Source: Mesostigma viride
Taxonomy: Eukaryota; Streptophyta; Mesostigmatophyceae; Mesostigmatales; Mesostigmataceae
Assembly: GCA_009746045.1 (NCBI GenBank)
Contig: RPFO01000579.1
Coordinates: 185,986-249,985 of the forward strand
DNA length: 64,000 nucleotides
Direction: 5' to 3'
The notes beneath the pieces are model-generated. The model was not told where the DNA came from and made no database searches. It saw nothing but the letters and a program-made list of their open reading frames with translations. Both the position numbers and the translations under genes were made by a program. Shown here in pieces: positions 53,103 through 62,072 of this stretch (position 1 is its first letter; the number at the start of each line of letters is the position of its first letter).

Positions 53103-53159
53103 GTGAGACACATGTACATTACTAAATAATGCTAATTTCATGAGCTGGTACTGGGGCCC

Positions 53160-53823
53160 ATAATGGGCGGGGCGGAAACGGAGATTCGGCTAGCGGACAT
53201 CATCTATGCAGACAACACCACCCTCTTCGAGGACCCTGAGCACGTGCGGGCGTGGCTTCAGCTGCCTCGCAATCGAGGCCCGAGTGGTGGGGCTCGAGGT
53301 CAGCAAGAAGACTGAGGCTCTGGCGATTCAAGGGCTCACTCAGCCACCGCCCGACCTCTTTCTACTTGATGGCTCTCGAGTCCTGTATCGGGACCGCGTC
53401 AAGCTGTTGCTGGGTAGCTTACTCCCCAGCTGCGAGGCCGACGTGGACCACCGTATCTCCCTCGCGCCTGGCAAGCTAATTACGCCATTACAGGGCCCTG
53501 TGGCGCAAGCCCCTGGGCAAGCTAGAGAAGCAGGACCTGTTGGAGAGCATTCATTGTTGTCTGTTGTAGCACGTGGGCTTGAGAGAGCCCTCTTCAATTC
53601 GCATGAGCTTAAGGTCCTGGTCCTCCCTGTTCTTACGTACGGGGCCGAGACATGGACTCTCACCGCCGACCTTGCCAACAAGCTGGACGGCGCGGTCACC
53701 GGCCAACATGCTGCGGTCAATTTTCCGTGTAGGATACGCTGCTCATGTCCGCATGAGAACTTGTACCTCGGCATGCCGCTTATCACCAGCACCATCAAGC
53801 AGCGGCGCCTGCAGCTGCCAGCT
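53160..53823 (+). pseudogene. LINE reverse transcriptase fragment, opposite strand
   Basis: It begins near IIYADNTTLFEDPEHVRAWL, where the YADD box has become YADN, continues after a frameshift with IEARVVGLEVSKKTEAL, LLLGSLLPSCEADVDHRI and LTYGAETWTL, and stops at a TTAA tract. It is related to, but in the opposite orientation from, the LINE at 51,182-53,102. Inactive. Confidence 0.85.
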
Positions 53824-53866
53824 AGTAGGGCACATTAATTAATTAATTAATTAATGTGCCCTACTA
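53823..53866. repeat. 44-bp perfect palindrome joining two inverted LINE pieces
   Basis: TAGTAGGGCACATTAATTAATT and its exact complement meet without a spacer. The left half ends the plus-strand LINE fragment; the right half continues into a minus-strand LINE tail. Confidence 0.95.
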
Positions 53867-54172
53867 ATTAATAGACACGTGACTGCGTCATGTGAGCGTA
53901 AGTCCTCAGTGGGAGGGGAACATGGGATCAGTGGAATGGATGAGGTAAGCTATCTAGGTCCTAGTTACAGGGTTGAGGGCATGCACCACGGCCCGAATCG
54001 CTACATATGAATGCATATGAATGCCATACGCGGTCACACGTGGAGCCCCCACAAATTTGGGGGTGGTCTCCTTCATCACTACACTGTACTTGCCATCTAT
54101 CCTTGCGTACTGGCATCTGCCTCCATATTATTCAGACAAACCAGGAGGCTGCCCGGGTGTGAGCCCGTCACG
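53860..54172 (-). mobile_element. Short 3' end copy of the LINE
   Basis: It matches 51,182 to about 51,460 closely (CACGTGACTGCGTCA, CTCAGTGGGAGGGGAACATG, CAAACCAGGAGGCTGCCCGG). It carries only the last 310 bases of the LINE, a typical severe 5' truncation. Confidence 0.85.
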
Positions 54173-54665
54173 TACGTCTAAGTTAGTCTAAGTCTCCCGC
54201 CTGTAGCCTAAGTGGACACGTGCCAGCACCGCCGGCGCCCAATTGGGTACTGGGACGGTGCTGGACTAGAGCAGTCGTGGCATGGACACGTGGCTATACT
54301 CAGTATGTGATGAGCCGGTACCACAGTACCGGGACTGTAGTTGTCATGTTAGGACTGACTAGATCAGGTTGTAACTGATAGGTTAGTCCGTCCAGGATCA
54401 GTAAGTTAGGCTTAACTTACGCAAAGTCTGGTCAGCCGCAATTGACGGCTGACCAGCGGTATATGTGCCATTCTATCCTAATGCCAAGGTGTCTCGTCGT
54501 CTCCACACTAGCCATTTGGCATCGTTTGCGTGCACTGAGTTTCCCAAGCTCTCAGCCTGCACTAACTTGCATTAAAAAGCACTCCGTGAGGTGTGCATTT
54601 TGACGACGAGCGTTCAAGCGTTCATTTCTCGAAACCCGGTTTTTCTACACCCATTTTTCGTGAAA
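54173..54665 (+). promoter_or_regulatory. Leader/probable 5' LTR remnant of element D with a hairpin before a TATA-like box
   Basis: A perfect hairpin, CTGGTCAGCCG / CGGCTGACCAG with a 7-nt loop, lies at 54,428-54,456. It is followed at once by GGTATATG (about 54,458), a possible TATA box. The first ATG of the ORF in frame is 54,591, with a better-placed one at 54,666. LTR status is inferred from position only. Confidence 0.45.
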
Positions 54666-55274
54666 ATGTCTTCTAACCCAAACAACAACAAGGGCAAGGC
54701 CCTCATGCGCGATGAGTCCTCTGAGGAGGAGGTGCGCAGGCACTCTTCCTCGTCCCCGACGTCCGATGACTCGGGGACATCGGATTCGATTTTGGCGAGT
54801 ATGCGCCAGGATTTCGAGAACAGGGATGCTCAGGATCCCATGCATCCTGAGGATGCGGCGATGGCGGCAGCGGACCCAACGTACCGTGACGTTGTGGAGA
54901 ATGTCGTGGTGCGCGTTCCCCTGATGCGTAGGGCGCGGGGGTCGACCCCAGTGGTGCGTCCGAGGGGACCACCATATGCACCACGCGGTGCGGGGGCGGG
55001 GCCTTCAGAGTCGGATGAGCAGGCGAGTGGGGAGTCCGGCAGCGTGTCGGAAACCAGCTCGCTGGGTTTGTTCGGCCTGCAGCCATCGTCGGCTGACGAT
55101 GCGCGCAGTGCGCAGGTTGCAGCGGATGCTGCAATGGCGCAGAGCCTGCAGGAGCAGGAGTCCGCGGAAGAGCGGAGGTTGGCTGTGCGCTCACGTGAGC
55201 GCGCCCAACAAATGGAGGACGCCGCTCGGGTCCGTGCGGCCTTGATGAGGAGGTCAGCGTCGCCGACCCAATGA
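54666..55274 (+). CDS. Element D 5' ORF a, acidic/Ser-rich
   Basis: 203 codons from MSSNPNNNKGKALMRDESSE. The N-terminal half is Ser/Asp/Glu-rich and likely disordered; the middle has Pro/Arg-rich segments; the C-terminus is a helical Gln/Glu/Ala-rich stretch (AMAQSLQEQESAEERRL). No known domain. ORF b starts one base after its stop in another frame, so either one protein has been frameshifted or the two are translated separately. I cannot tell which. Confidence 0.5.
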   Translation: MSSNPNNNKGKALMRDESSEEEVRRHSSSSPTSDDSGTSDSILASMRQDFENRDAQDPMHPEDAAMAAADPTYRDVVENVVVRVPLMRRARGSTPVVRPRGPPYAPRGAGAGPSESDEQASGESGSVSETSSLGLFGLQPSSADDARSAQVAADAAMAQSLQEQESAEERRLAVRSRERAQQMEDAARVRAALMRRSASPTQ

Positions 55275-55275
55275 C

Positions 55276-56367
55276 GTGGTGAGGAGGGCGGACCTGGCCT
55301 GTTTCCAGCGCCTTCGACGGTCCGCAACGATCCCGAGGGAGATTGATGGGGTGCTGCAGGAGTCGGAGTATTCTTTGAAGGGTCCGTCGGCGTCCGAAGC
55401 GGACGACCTGGTGGAGATGACGCCGGCTATGCAGGCGCGAGAGAAGGAGGCGCAGAGGAGGCTAGCGGTCTTCAAGGCGGAGCGGGAGAAGAAGCAGCGG
55501 AGGCGGAACGTGATCGCGCAGAGGAAGCTGCGTGAGCAGCAGGAGCGTGACAGGGCGGAGGCGCTCGCGGCCAGGATTCGGGTGAAGATGTCTCACACCA
55601 AGGTGCGGTGTGAGCGTCTCACCCGCGACCTGAAGAGCTGGAAGTACCGGAAGGTCGCGGAGATAGCACCATTGCAGGGGCCGGCTCGCCGGGAGGCCGA
55701 GGAGCGGTATCGCAGGAAGCTGGCCGCCTGGGAGGCAAGCGTAGGTCGCCTGGAGAGGCGTATGCTGAAGCAGCGACGCCGTATGTCGAAGAACATCAAG
55801 AAGGCTGCTGTGAGGGGATGCATGGGGGAGGCGGTAAGAGCTGAATTTGGTTTGATGCCGGATGAGCGCATTTCCACCGAGCAACTGTACCATTTTTGTC
55901 GCAGCCAACGCATACCATTCAAACCGAGACGGCACAGCGGCAAGGACCAGGGTGACGCACCGGGGCGAACCCGGTCCAGCGACCTTGTCGCACCGGGAGG
56001 ACATCCGGAGGCAACTCCAACTGGCCCAGCAGATGCTGGACGAGGGGCGGGAGCTCACCCCGGCGAGCATGGCCGCCTAGCAGACACGGTGGCGAGGCTG
56101 GTGGCCTCGCTGAAGCCAGCAAAGCGAAGGGCACCGGAGGAGGCGTGCCAGCCACAGCAAAAACGCAGGAGGGACGAGAGGGACGAGGGGGAGGATGACG
56201 GGGAGAGGGGGGCAACCAGGGCGGGGGTGGACACGGCACCCAGGAGTCTGCACCAACACGGCACGAGGGCGGGGAGCGGCAGCAGCAGCAGCAGCAACAC
56301 AACAGCAGCAGCAGCAGCAGCCACAACCAGCAGGAACGACCACAACCTCCAACATGGCCTTGAATAG
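55276..56367 (+). CDS. Element D 5' ORF b, basic coiled-coil protein
   Basis: 363 codons. A long, strongly basic helical region (EREKKQRRRNVIAQRKLREQ; RRKLAAWEASVGRLERRMLK) occupies residues about 60-180. It is followed by a small folded-looking segment (ISTELYHFCRSQRIPF-like) and a low-complexity Ser/Ala/Gln-rich tail from CAG-type repeats. It overlaps the capsid-like ORF by 14 bases. A nucleic-acid-binding role is plausible from composition only. Confidence 0.5.
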   Translation: MVRRADLACFQRLRRSATIPREIDGVLQESEYSLKGPSASEADDLVEMTPAMQAREKEAQRRLAVFKAEREKKQRRRNVIAQRKLREQQERDRAEALAARIRVKMSHTKVRCERLTRDLKSWKYRKVAEIAPLQGPARREAEERYRRKLAAWEASVGRLERRMLKQRRRMSKNIKKAAVRGCMGEAVRAEFGLMPDERISTEQLYHFCRSQRIPFKPRRHSGKDQGDAPGRTRSSDLVAPGGHPEATPTGPADAGRGAGAHPGEHGRLADTVARLVASLKPAKRRAPEEACQPQQKRRRDERDEGEDDGERGATRAGVDTAPRSLHQHGTRAGSGSSSSSNTTAAAAAATTSRNDHNLQHGLE

Positions 56368-57343
56368 GCCCAGGTTTGATCCAAAAAAGAAAGAGGACAA
56401 GCTAGTGTTTCCGGGTTTGCCAGAGGGCCATACCCAGGACGAAGCTAGGGAGTGGTTGTTTAAGTTGTCACATGCATACGCTAGTGATAATGTCCGTGAT
56501 TGGTTTGCCTCTCTACGTGCGTCCACACCCATCCATCAATCTGCCAAGCCTATCCAGCAGTTGGTACAATTGTACCAAAAGCGTGCCAGCAGCGGGGTAG
56601 ACGTGGCAGAAAATGTGTTGTGGGCGCAGTTCATGGTTGATCTTAGGGCACTTGTTACCACGGGGGAGCACTTAGAAGTGCTTAAGGGCTTCCAGTGGAT
56701 AGAGGCTATAAGGTCAATAAGCGTGACTATGTGAGTGACAACAAAAAATATGTCATGTACATAGAGGGGATGAGGAGCTGAAGAAGCTCAATGCCAAGTA
56801 CCTAGTACACCTATGGCTACAAAAGGCAGAACTGGACCCACCACCCTGTCAGTAATCCTGGCAGGTCTGAAGGATAAGTGGGAGGATTTCAGGAAGGCAA
56901 TGGCCTATGTGCAGCAATGCCTAGAGCCGTTTGCTGCTGCAGCCAAGGAGGAAAGGTGAAGCAGGTAAAGGGGGAGGAAGCCTCAGGTACGGGGCTCTCC
57001 AAGAAGCAGATGCAGTCGCTGGTAGCCCAGGTAAAGGCGGTAATGGGGGGGATAAAAACAAAAACAACAAAAGTGGGGGAGGTGGAAACAAGGGGGGGGA
57101 AAGAACAATAACAATAAAAACAGAAAACAAAGTGGGGGAGCTAGCAAGCCAGGGGGTGCTAAGCCAGCAGGGGGGACAAGAGGTTGCCTCATGACCCCAC
57201 CAAACATTGCACTAGGTGCCTTTGTAAGGGGCACCTAAAAGATGATTGCTGGAAGGGCAAACCCGACTATGGTTCTGACGTTGATGTTTGTCCTGGATGC
57301 TGGAAAACACGTCACCCCATTGCAGCAGGAGCGCGCTGCACGG
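56354..57343 (+). pseudogene. Element D gag: capsid-like region and zinc knuckle, frameshifted
   Basis: Starts MALNRPRFDPKKKEDKLVF and runs as a helical capsid-like domain to 56,734. After that the coding sense hops frames: EELKKLNAKYLVHLWLQKAEL, then LSVILAGLKDKWEDFRKAMA, then a Gly/Asn/Lys-rich basic tail. It ends with CTRCLCKGHLKDDC (C-x2-C-x4-H-x4-C) at about 57,211-57,252 and a second Cys pair (CPGCWKTRH). Frame breaks at about 56,735, 56,845 and 56,950 indicate decay, unlike pol. Confidence 0.75.
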
Positions 57344-60300
57344 CTCCCAGGCACAACAAGACACGCCAGGGCGCTACAACCGCGCGGGGGCGGCAGACCA
57401 GGGAGACTCCTGTAAGCTACCCTCACCATTTTTCACAAATGGTTTCCTGTTACCTTCTGTCTGCCAAGTGTTGCCTGAGTGTGATGATGTGGATTGGGAA
57501 GTGGCATATGACATGACACTGTCACACATGATGCGTGACCCCACCATAGCTTCCCTTAGTGCAGCAGCAGAAAAGGTAATCACGTATGGTGCTCTAGCAG
57601 AGCAACTGCACAAGGTTATGGGCCATGAGGCTGTGGCTGAAAGGCTAGCCAATAAAATACAAGGCCATGATCTGGAACAGATGTGCAGGCACGTACGTAA
57701 GCACTGTGAGCAATGTCAGCTATATGCTCCTAAGCCCAGAAAATGGCATGTGGCCACACCACCACTGGCTAGAGGCAAACTGGTTGGGGATGTTATACAC
57801 GTGGTGAAGGACACGGTATACTACCTAGTCATAAAGGATGCCTGGTCAAGGTTTGTGGTAGTGGAGCCCCTGCCTGGGATGGATAAAGAGCAGCTGCACA
57901 GAGCTTTACAGATAGCCTTGGCACGTTTTCACCCCATTGAAAAAGTAATGCTGGATCAGCAGTTTCTCTGCATCCAGGACAGGAATGACCTGCCCAAGAT
58001 AGAAGTGTCTGGGGCTCAAGATCATGAACGTCAGGGGTTGGTAGAACGTACCATGAGAGCCATCAGGGATGTGATAAGAAAAATGCCATCCAGGTTGGCT
58101 GACTCTGGTAGCTATGCTGACAGGGCATCTTGGGCAGCAGGGGTGACTACCCAGCTAAACGCCAAACCAATAATGTCCTCACCTTTTGGGGAAATCACCC
58201 CAACTGGCCTTCAGTCAGGCAGCTATGCTTCAGAGGTACACACTCACTACAACACACAAAGGCAGCACTTAGCCAAGTTGCTGGCAAAGAAAGACAAAAA
58301 TAATGCCAGGCCTGTGTTTGAAGTGGGGGACCATGTGTTGTTTTTCAGAGAGGGTGACAGAGGAAGAGCACACTCTGCCAGATGGCACGGTCCAGCTGTA
58401 GTCACCAAAATTCATGAAGAAGGGACTGCAGTCACTATACAACATGACAGAGAGCGTGTGGTCAGCAAGCATAGACTCAAGCTTTATTACCCACCACTGG
58501 CAGACGTGTCAGGGGTAGAATTCTTGGACATGGATTCAGAGCAGGAGTCTGGTGGATTGATCTCACCCAATGAATTGGCTAAGGACGTCATTGATGCAAG
58601 CACTAGTACCACAGTAGAAGCTCCTGTGTTCCTCAGTAGTGCAGCCCCACTACAACCCAATAGTCCACCTGGGCAGGAGGACGGTGCACAGGGTGAGCAG
58701 CAGGTAGCACCTCCCTCACACCTGGAGGAGTCACAAAATAGAGCAGATCCTGTCGTTCCCAGGAAGTCATTTGCTGAGATTCTTAAGGCCTTGCACAAGG
58801 CACACAACACTAAAGCAGTTGTGGCAACAGGTACAGCACAGGTCAATGCTGTAGGGGATGCAGGTCAAGATCCTAGTATTTTGGCTGTAGACACCCAAGC
58901 ACAGGTGAGTATCATCAGTGCAGAAGCTGTATCTGGTCTGAAAATGAAGGCCTCACCATGGGCTAGAGTGTCAGATTTTTCAGGCAAAACCAAAATGCAG
59001 GTCAAAGGTCAGGTGAGCATTCAAATCTTGGGTATGCCCACTCCATTTCAGGTGGTTGAGGGTTACTCAGGGAATGCCCTGTTAGGGGAACCTTTTGTAT
59101 CTTACCCTGGTGTTGTCATCTCAGCTGGGAGGTTGAGTGTGGCAGGGGTAGGACAGGTGCCTCTAGATCATTTTAAAATCCCTTTGAGCCAGATTAGCAC
59201 TGGGTTGGATGCTGCCATCAATGCAGTTAAGCCCAAGTACCTCCCAGGTCAGGAACCGTGTGTGGAGGACCTCATACACTCTCAAAAGCTACACCCTTCA
59301 GCGTTTGGGCTTGGTAGATGGGATGTTGCATCCATGTCTCCCCTGTCCTATGATGATATTGTACGGGACTGCCAGACGCAGATTGGGTTTCTTAAGTGGC
59401 TTGAGGCTTTTACCAAAGCCAGGGAGGAGTGGGTTGTTCCAGATGCACGTAGTCCCACACACACACCACCTGTGACTCCTCTTGATGCTATGCCAGCTGG
59501 AGCCAAGAAGCTAAGGTTAAAGTTTGTGTGCAAGCATAAACCTCAGGCTGATGGGGGACCACCCATTTTCCATGCTAGGCCATGTGTTACTGAGTTCAGG
59601 GGCTCTACAGAGCTGACAGAGGCTGAGCTTTATACTCCTGGTATTCAGCAAACGTCTCTCAAGGTGTTGCTTTCCTTGTTTTTGCATCAGCTTAATACAG
59701 GGAAGGATTATGTGTGTAAAGCCACAGATATCAAAAGAGCCTTTCTAAAGGGGGACCCTGCCATAGCACAGCAGGTCTGGAGAGGTCAGGTATACGTGGT
59801 GAATACTCCTAAGGTGTGGCACAGGGATATTGTTCAACCCTTGTTGAGGCCAAACCTGGGGGTTGAAGGGTTGCAGTCAGCTCCAAAAATTTTTAGGCTG
59901 TCTGCACAGGAGGTATTCATGAAGCTAGGGGCCACCTATGATGACATTGACCCTTGCCTGTTTGTCATCCCACACCCTGATGGAATGATGATGTTTGTCT
60001 GGCATGGGGATGATCAGTTAATCTCAGGTCCTAGAGCTGCAGTGGATGCTTTCATAGCTCAGGTGTCTGCCAGTTTTGAGATTGGCAAGCAGCTAGAGCT
60101 GGGCAAGGAGCCAGTCAAGTTCTGTGGCATGATGCTTGAGTTGCTGCAGCAGCAGGGCAGCTGGGTTTGTTCCATGCAGGCCTCTGCTGAATACATTAAG
60201 TCTTGTCTGGATGTCCTGCCTGTTCACATCACCCCTGACATGTGCCCTACCATTAGAGGCAAGCTTGGTTGGCTATGTGCTACATGTGCACCCCACCTGG

Positions 60301-60917
60301 CTTTTGTGAGCAGGGTAGATGATGAGGTACTACAGGAGGTAGGAGCACGGGCAATCAAGCAGTTGTTGCATGATGGTCCACCTTTGATGCTTCACTCACT
60401 GGACCTGTTTACTCCCATTCACATCACGTGCATGATGGATAGTTCAATGGAGTCCAGGGTAGTTACCAAGGTTCAAGCCAGAGAGGCTGGATTGTTTTTC
60501 CTGCATAACCAAGGTGGGAAGAAGTCACTAGTCTCCTGGTTCAGTAGATTGCACAAGAGGAAAGCTGTGAGTAGCAATGTAGCTGAATGCAGGGCTGTGG
60601 TATCTTCTGTCTTGCATGCAAGGTATCTCAATCACTTGCTGGTCTGGCTTCAACACCAGGCTGGTAGCTCTGCAGGAGTGAAAGCACATTTGCTGACTGA
60701 CTCTCAATCTATCATCTCTTTCCTTGCCAATCCTTTGGCTGTACACTCGGACCTGGATTGGATTGTGCTAAAACAGGAATGCAAGTACCTGGAGTCTAAA
60801 GCCCACGTCAGGGACAAAGACAATGCTGCAGATGCACTGACCAAGGTGCCACAAGCAGCAGGACCACAATACCAGGTCTTGTATGGGTTGATGAACCCTG
60901 GTTACAGTCTGAAGTGA
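57288..60917 (+). CDS. Element D pol: integrase, protease-like module, RT (HGDD), RNase H
   Basis: An uninterrupted 1,209-codon frame. Integrase: HHCC zinc motif H108/H113/C140/C143; catalytic D168, D223 and E253 (LVERTMRA); SH3-like end near residues 345-405. Residues about 531-615: VDTQAQVSIIS (D535), VSDFSG, ILGMPTPF and NALLGEPF (G600), retropepsin-like, but with Gln for the active-site Gly. RT: ATDIKRAFLKGD (D814) and WHGDDQLISGP (residues 906-909). RNase H: D1051, E1100, D1138, D1182. It lies in the -1 frame relative to the gag zinc knuckle, so translation may need a frameshift. All known RT and RNase H catalytic acids are present. Confidence 0.9.
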   Translation: MSWMLENTSPHCSRSALHGSQAQQDTPGRYNRAGAADQGDSCKLPSPFFTNGFLLPSVCQVLPECDDVDWEVAYDMTLSHMMRDPTIASLSAAAEKVITYGALAEQLHKVMGHEAVAERLANKIQGHDLEQMCRHVRKHCEQCQLYAPKPRKWHVATPPLARGKLVGDVIHVVKDTVYYLVIKDAWSRFVVVEPLPGMDKEQLHRALQIALARFHPIEKVMLDQQFLCIQDRNDLPKIEVSGAQDHERQGLVERTMRAIRDVIRKMPSRLADSGSYADRASWAAGVTTQLNAKPIMSSPFGEITPTGLQSGSYASEVHTHYNTQRQHLAKLLAKKDKNNARPVFEVGDHVLFFREGDRGRAHSARWHGPAVVTKIHEEGTAVTIQHDRERVVSKHRLKLYYPPLADVSGVEFLDMDSEQESGGLISPNELAKDVIDASTSTTVEAPVFLSSAAPLQPNSPPGQEDGAQGEQQVAPPSHLEESQNRADPVVPRKSFAEILKALHKAHNTKAVVATGTAQVNAVGDAGQDPSILAVDTQAQVSIISAEAVSGLKMKASPWARVSDFSGKTKMQVKGQVSIQILGMPTPFQVVEGYSGNALLGEPFVSYPGVVISAGRLSVAGVGQVPLDHFKIPLSQISTGLDAAINAVKPKYLPGQEPCVEDLIHSQKLHPSAFGLGRWDVASMSPLSYDDIVRDCQTQIGFLKWLEAFTKAREEWVVPDARSPTHTPPVTPLDAMPAGAKKLRLKFVCKHKPQADGGPPIFHARPCVTEFRGSTELTEAELYTPGIQQTSLKVLLSLFLHQLNTGKDYVCKATDIKRAFLKGDPAIAQQVWRGQVYVVNTPKVWHRDIVQPLLRPNLGVEGLQSAPKIFRLSAQEVFMKLGATYDDIDPCLFVIPHPDGMMMFVWHGDDQLISGPRAAVDAFIAQVSASFEIGKQLELGKEPVKFCGMMLELLQQQGSWVCSMQASAEYIKSCLDVLPVHITPDMCPTIRGKLGWLCATCAPHLAFVSRVDDEVLQEVGARAIKQLLHDGPPLMLHSLDLFTPIHITCMMDSSMESRVVTKVQAREAGLFFLHNQGGKKSLVSWFSRLHKRKAVSSNVAECRAVVSSVLHARYLNHLLVWLQHQAGSSAGVKAHLLTDSQSIISFLANPLAVHSDLDWIVLKQECKYLESKAHVRDKDNAADALTKVPQAAGPQYQVLYGLMNPGYSLK

Positions 60918-60978
60918 CTGGCACATTGTACATGTTAGCCCATGACCCCCTGCCTAATACTGCAGCTGAAAGGCTGCA

Positions 60979-62072
60979 TGTTACGTCGCGTAACAATTCG
61001 TTGTAGTTACGGACGTAAATTAGGTCTTTTGCCTCGGTTGTCCCTAGGTTTACGTGTAGCTCCTACCGGGACACTATTGTCCTCGTAACAGTACTGTGGT
61101 ACATTGGGTGCCTTTGGGCGCCGCGCCGCGTACTTTACTAGTGGTCCTTATCCTTTGGTAGAATGTAGTGGACCAGCGTGCATCTGTATCTGTGCCGGTG
61201 CATCTGTAGGCGAGGGCCATGTCGGCCCGAGCGTGTTGGACCGTTGGTGACCATTTATGCACGTTCTACCCCTCGTGTGTTCACTCGGCGTGTGTTAAAT
61301 GAATTAACACATATAGGCTTGGGTCACGGCAGTGTAGTTGTGTTTCCTTCCTCTATTCCTGGAGTAAACGGGTTGTGTAAATGGCTTATGGCGTATTATA
61401 GCAACACTTACGTTAATGCATTGAGATCTGGATCGTCTCGTTCGTCTTTCGCTAGGGGTTTAACTAGAGGTGGCTTGACTAGTTTAGGTAGCATCAGGCC
61501 AGGTAGAGGTAGAGGTAGTAGTGGTAGATACCCGAGGCGTAACAATGGACTCGGAGGAATTTTAGGTAGAGAACCAGACGACGATCCCCTGCAACATACG
61601 TCATTGAATCAACCCTTCCGCGTCCGGGAAAATGAAGACGACACCTACTTGACAGGTAATGGGCGGGTCGCCTGCAAGCTGGGGGGGTAGTGCTGCCCGA
61701 TTCGGGACACGCCCTGCCTAGAAGATAGACCTGCTCGAAGCGGAAAATCCTTTTATAGATAGCTCCTTTTCCTCGTTTTGTTTTCTTGAGACATGTGGCC
61801 TACTGTCGTAGATAGGTGATGGTTTTGGTTCTACGTTAGAGAGACGACTAGCGTCTCGTAGATTACACTTTTCTGCATTCTTGCCTGCGTTGTATTTAGA
61901 CGACCCATCGCCAGACGCAGAATTCTTGAAACCGGATACTTACGACCACCTGGCGCTGGAAACCTCGTCCCTGCGTGCGTCGTCAATCTGGTTCGGTTTC
62001 AGACACCCGAGATAAGTCGCCTTCTCCTCGTTCTCCTTATTTGACTACTCAAGACCTACCAGGTGCGTTAAC
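60979..62072 (+). repeat. Candidate 5' LTR of element E
   Basis: It starts with the palindrome TGTTACGTCGCGTAACA (60,979-60,995) and ends near GCGTTAACA, so TGTTA...TAACA would be the LTR ends. The right-hand copy is beyond the window, so this is unproven, and the sequence after it does not resemble a standard tRNA primer site. Confidence 0.35.
61388..61690 (+). CDS. Small Arg/Gly-rich ORF
   Basis: 101 codons from MAYYSNTYVNALRSGSS, rich in RG/RGR motifs (GRGRGSSGRYPRR) with an acidic C-terminal third. An upstream in-frame ATG at 61,178 is possible. It resembles an RNA-binding low-complexity protein. It lies within the proposed LTR, which argues against either the LTR limits or the gene. Confidence 0.3.
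   Translation: MAYYSNTYVNALRSGSSRSSFARGLTRGGLTSLGSIRPGRGRGSSGRYPRRNNGLGGILGREPDDDPLQHTSLNQPFRVRENEDDTYLTGNGRVACKLGG

Larger units (their letters stand above)
54173..60978 (+). mobile_element. Element D: copia-like retrotransposon with intact pol
   Basis: Plus-strand order: leader, two unusual 5' ORFs, capsid-like gag with CCHC knuckle, integrase, protease-like module, RT, RNase H. I could not find a matching pair of LTRs: the sequence before gag and that after pol share no obvious repeat. One end is therefore lost or the LTRs are very divergent. The right limit is set by the start of element E. Confidence 0.75.

Noticed and set aside
57288-57430. Classical -1 slippery heptamer between gag and pol in element D
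   Set aside because: The zinc-knuckle frame and the pol frame overlap, but I found no X-XXY-YYZ site in the overlap, and gag is otherwise decayed.
54173-62072. LTR pair of element D formed by 54,173-54,600 and 60,918-62,000
   Set aside because: By eye the two regions share no extended similarity. The palindrome TGTTACG...CGTAACA at 60,979 has no counterpart upstream.
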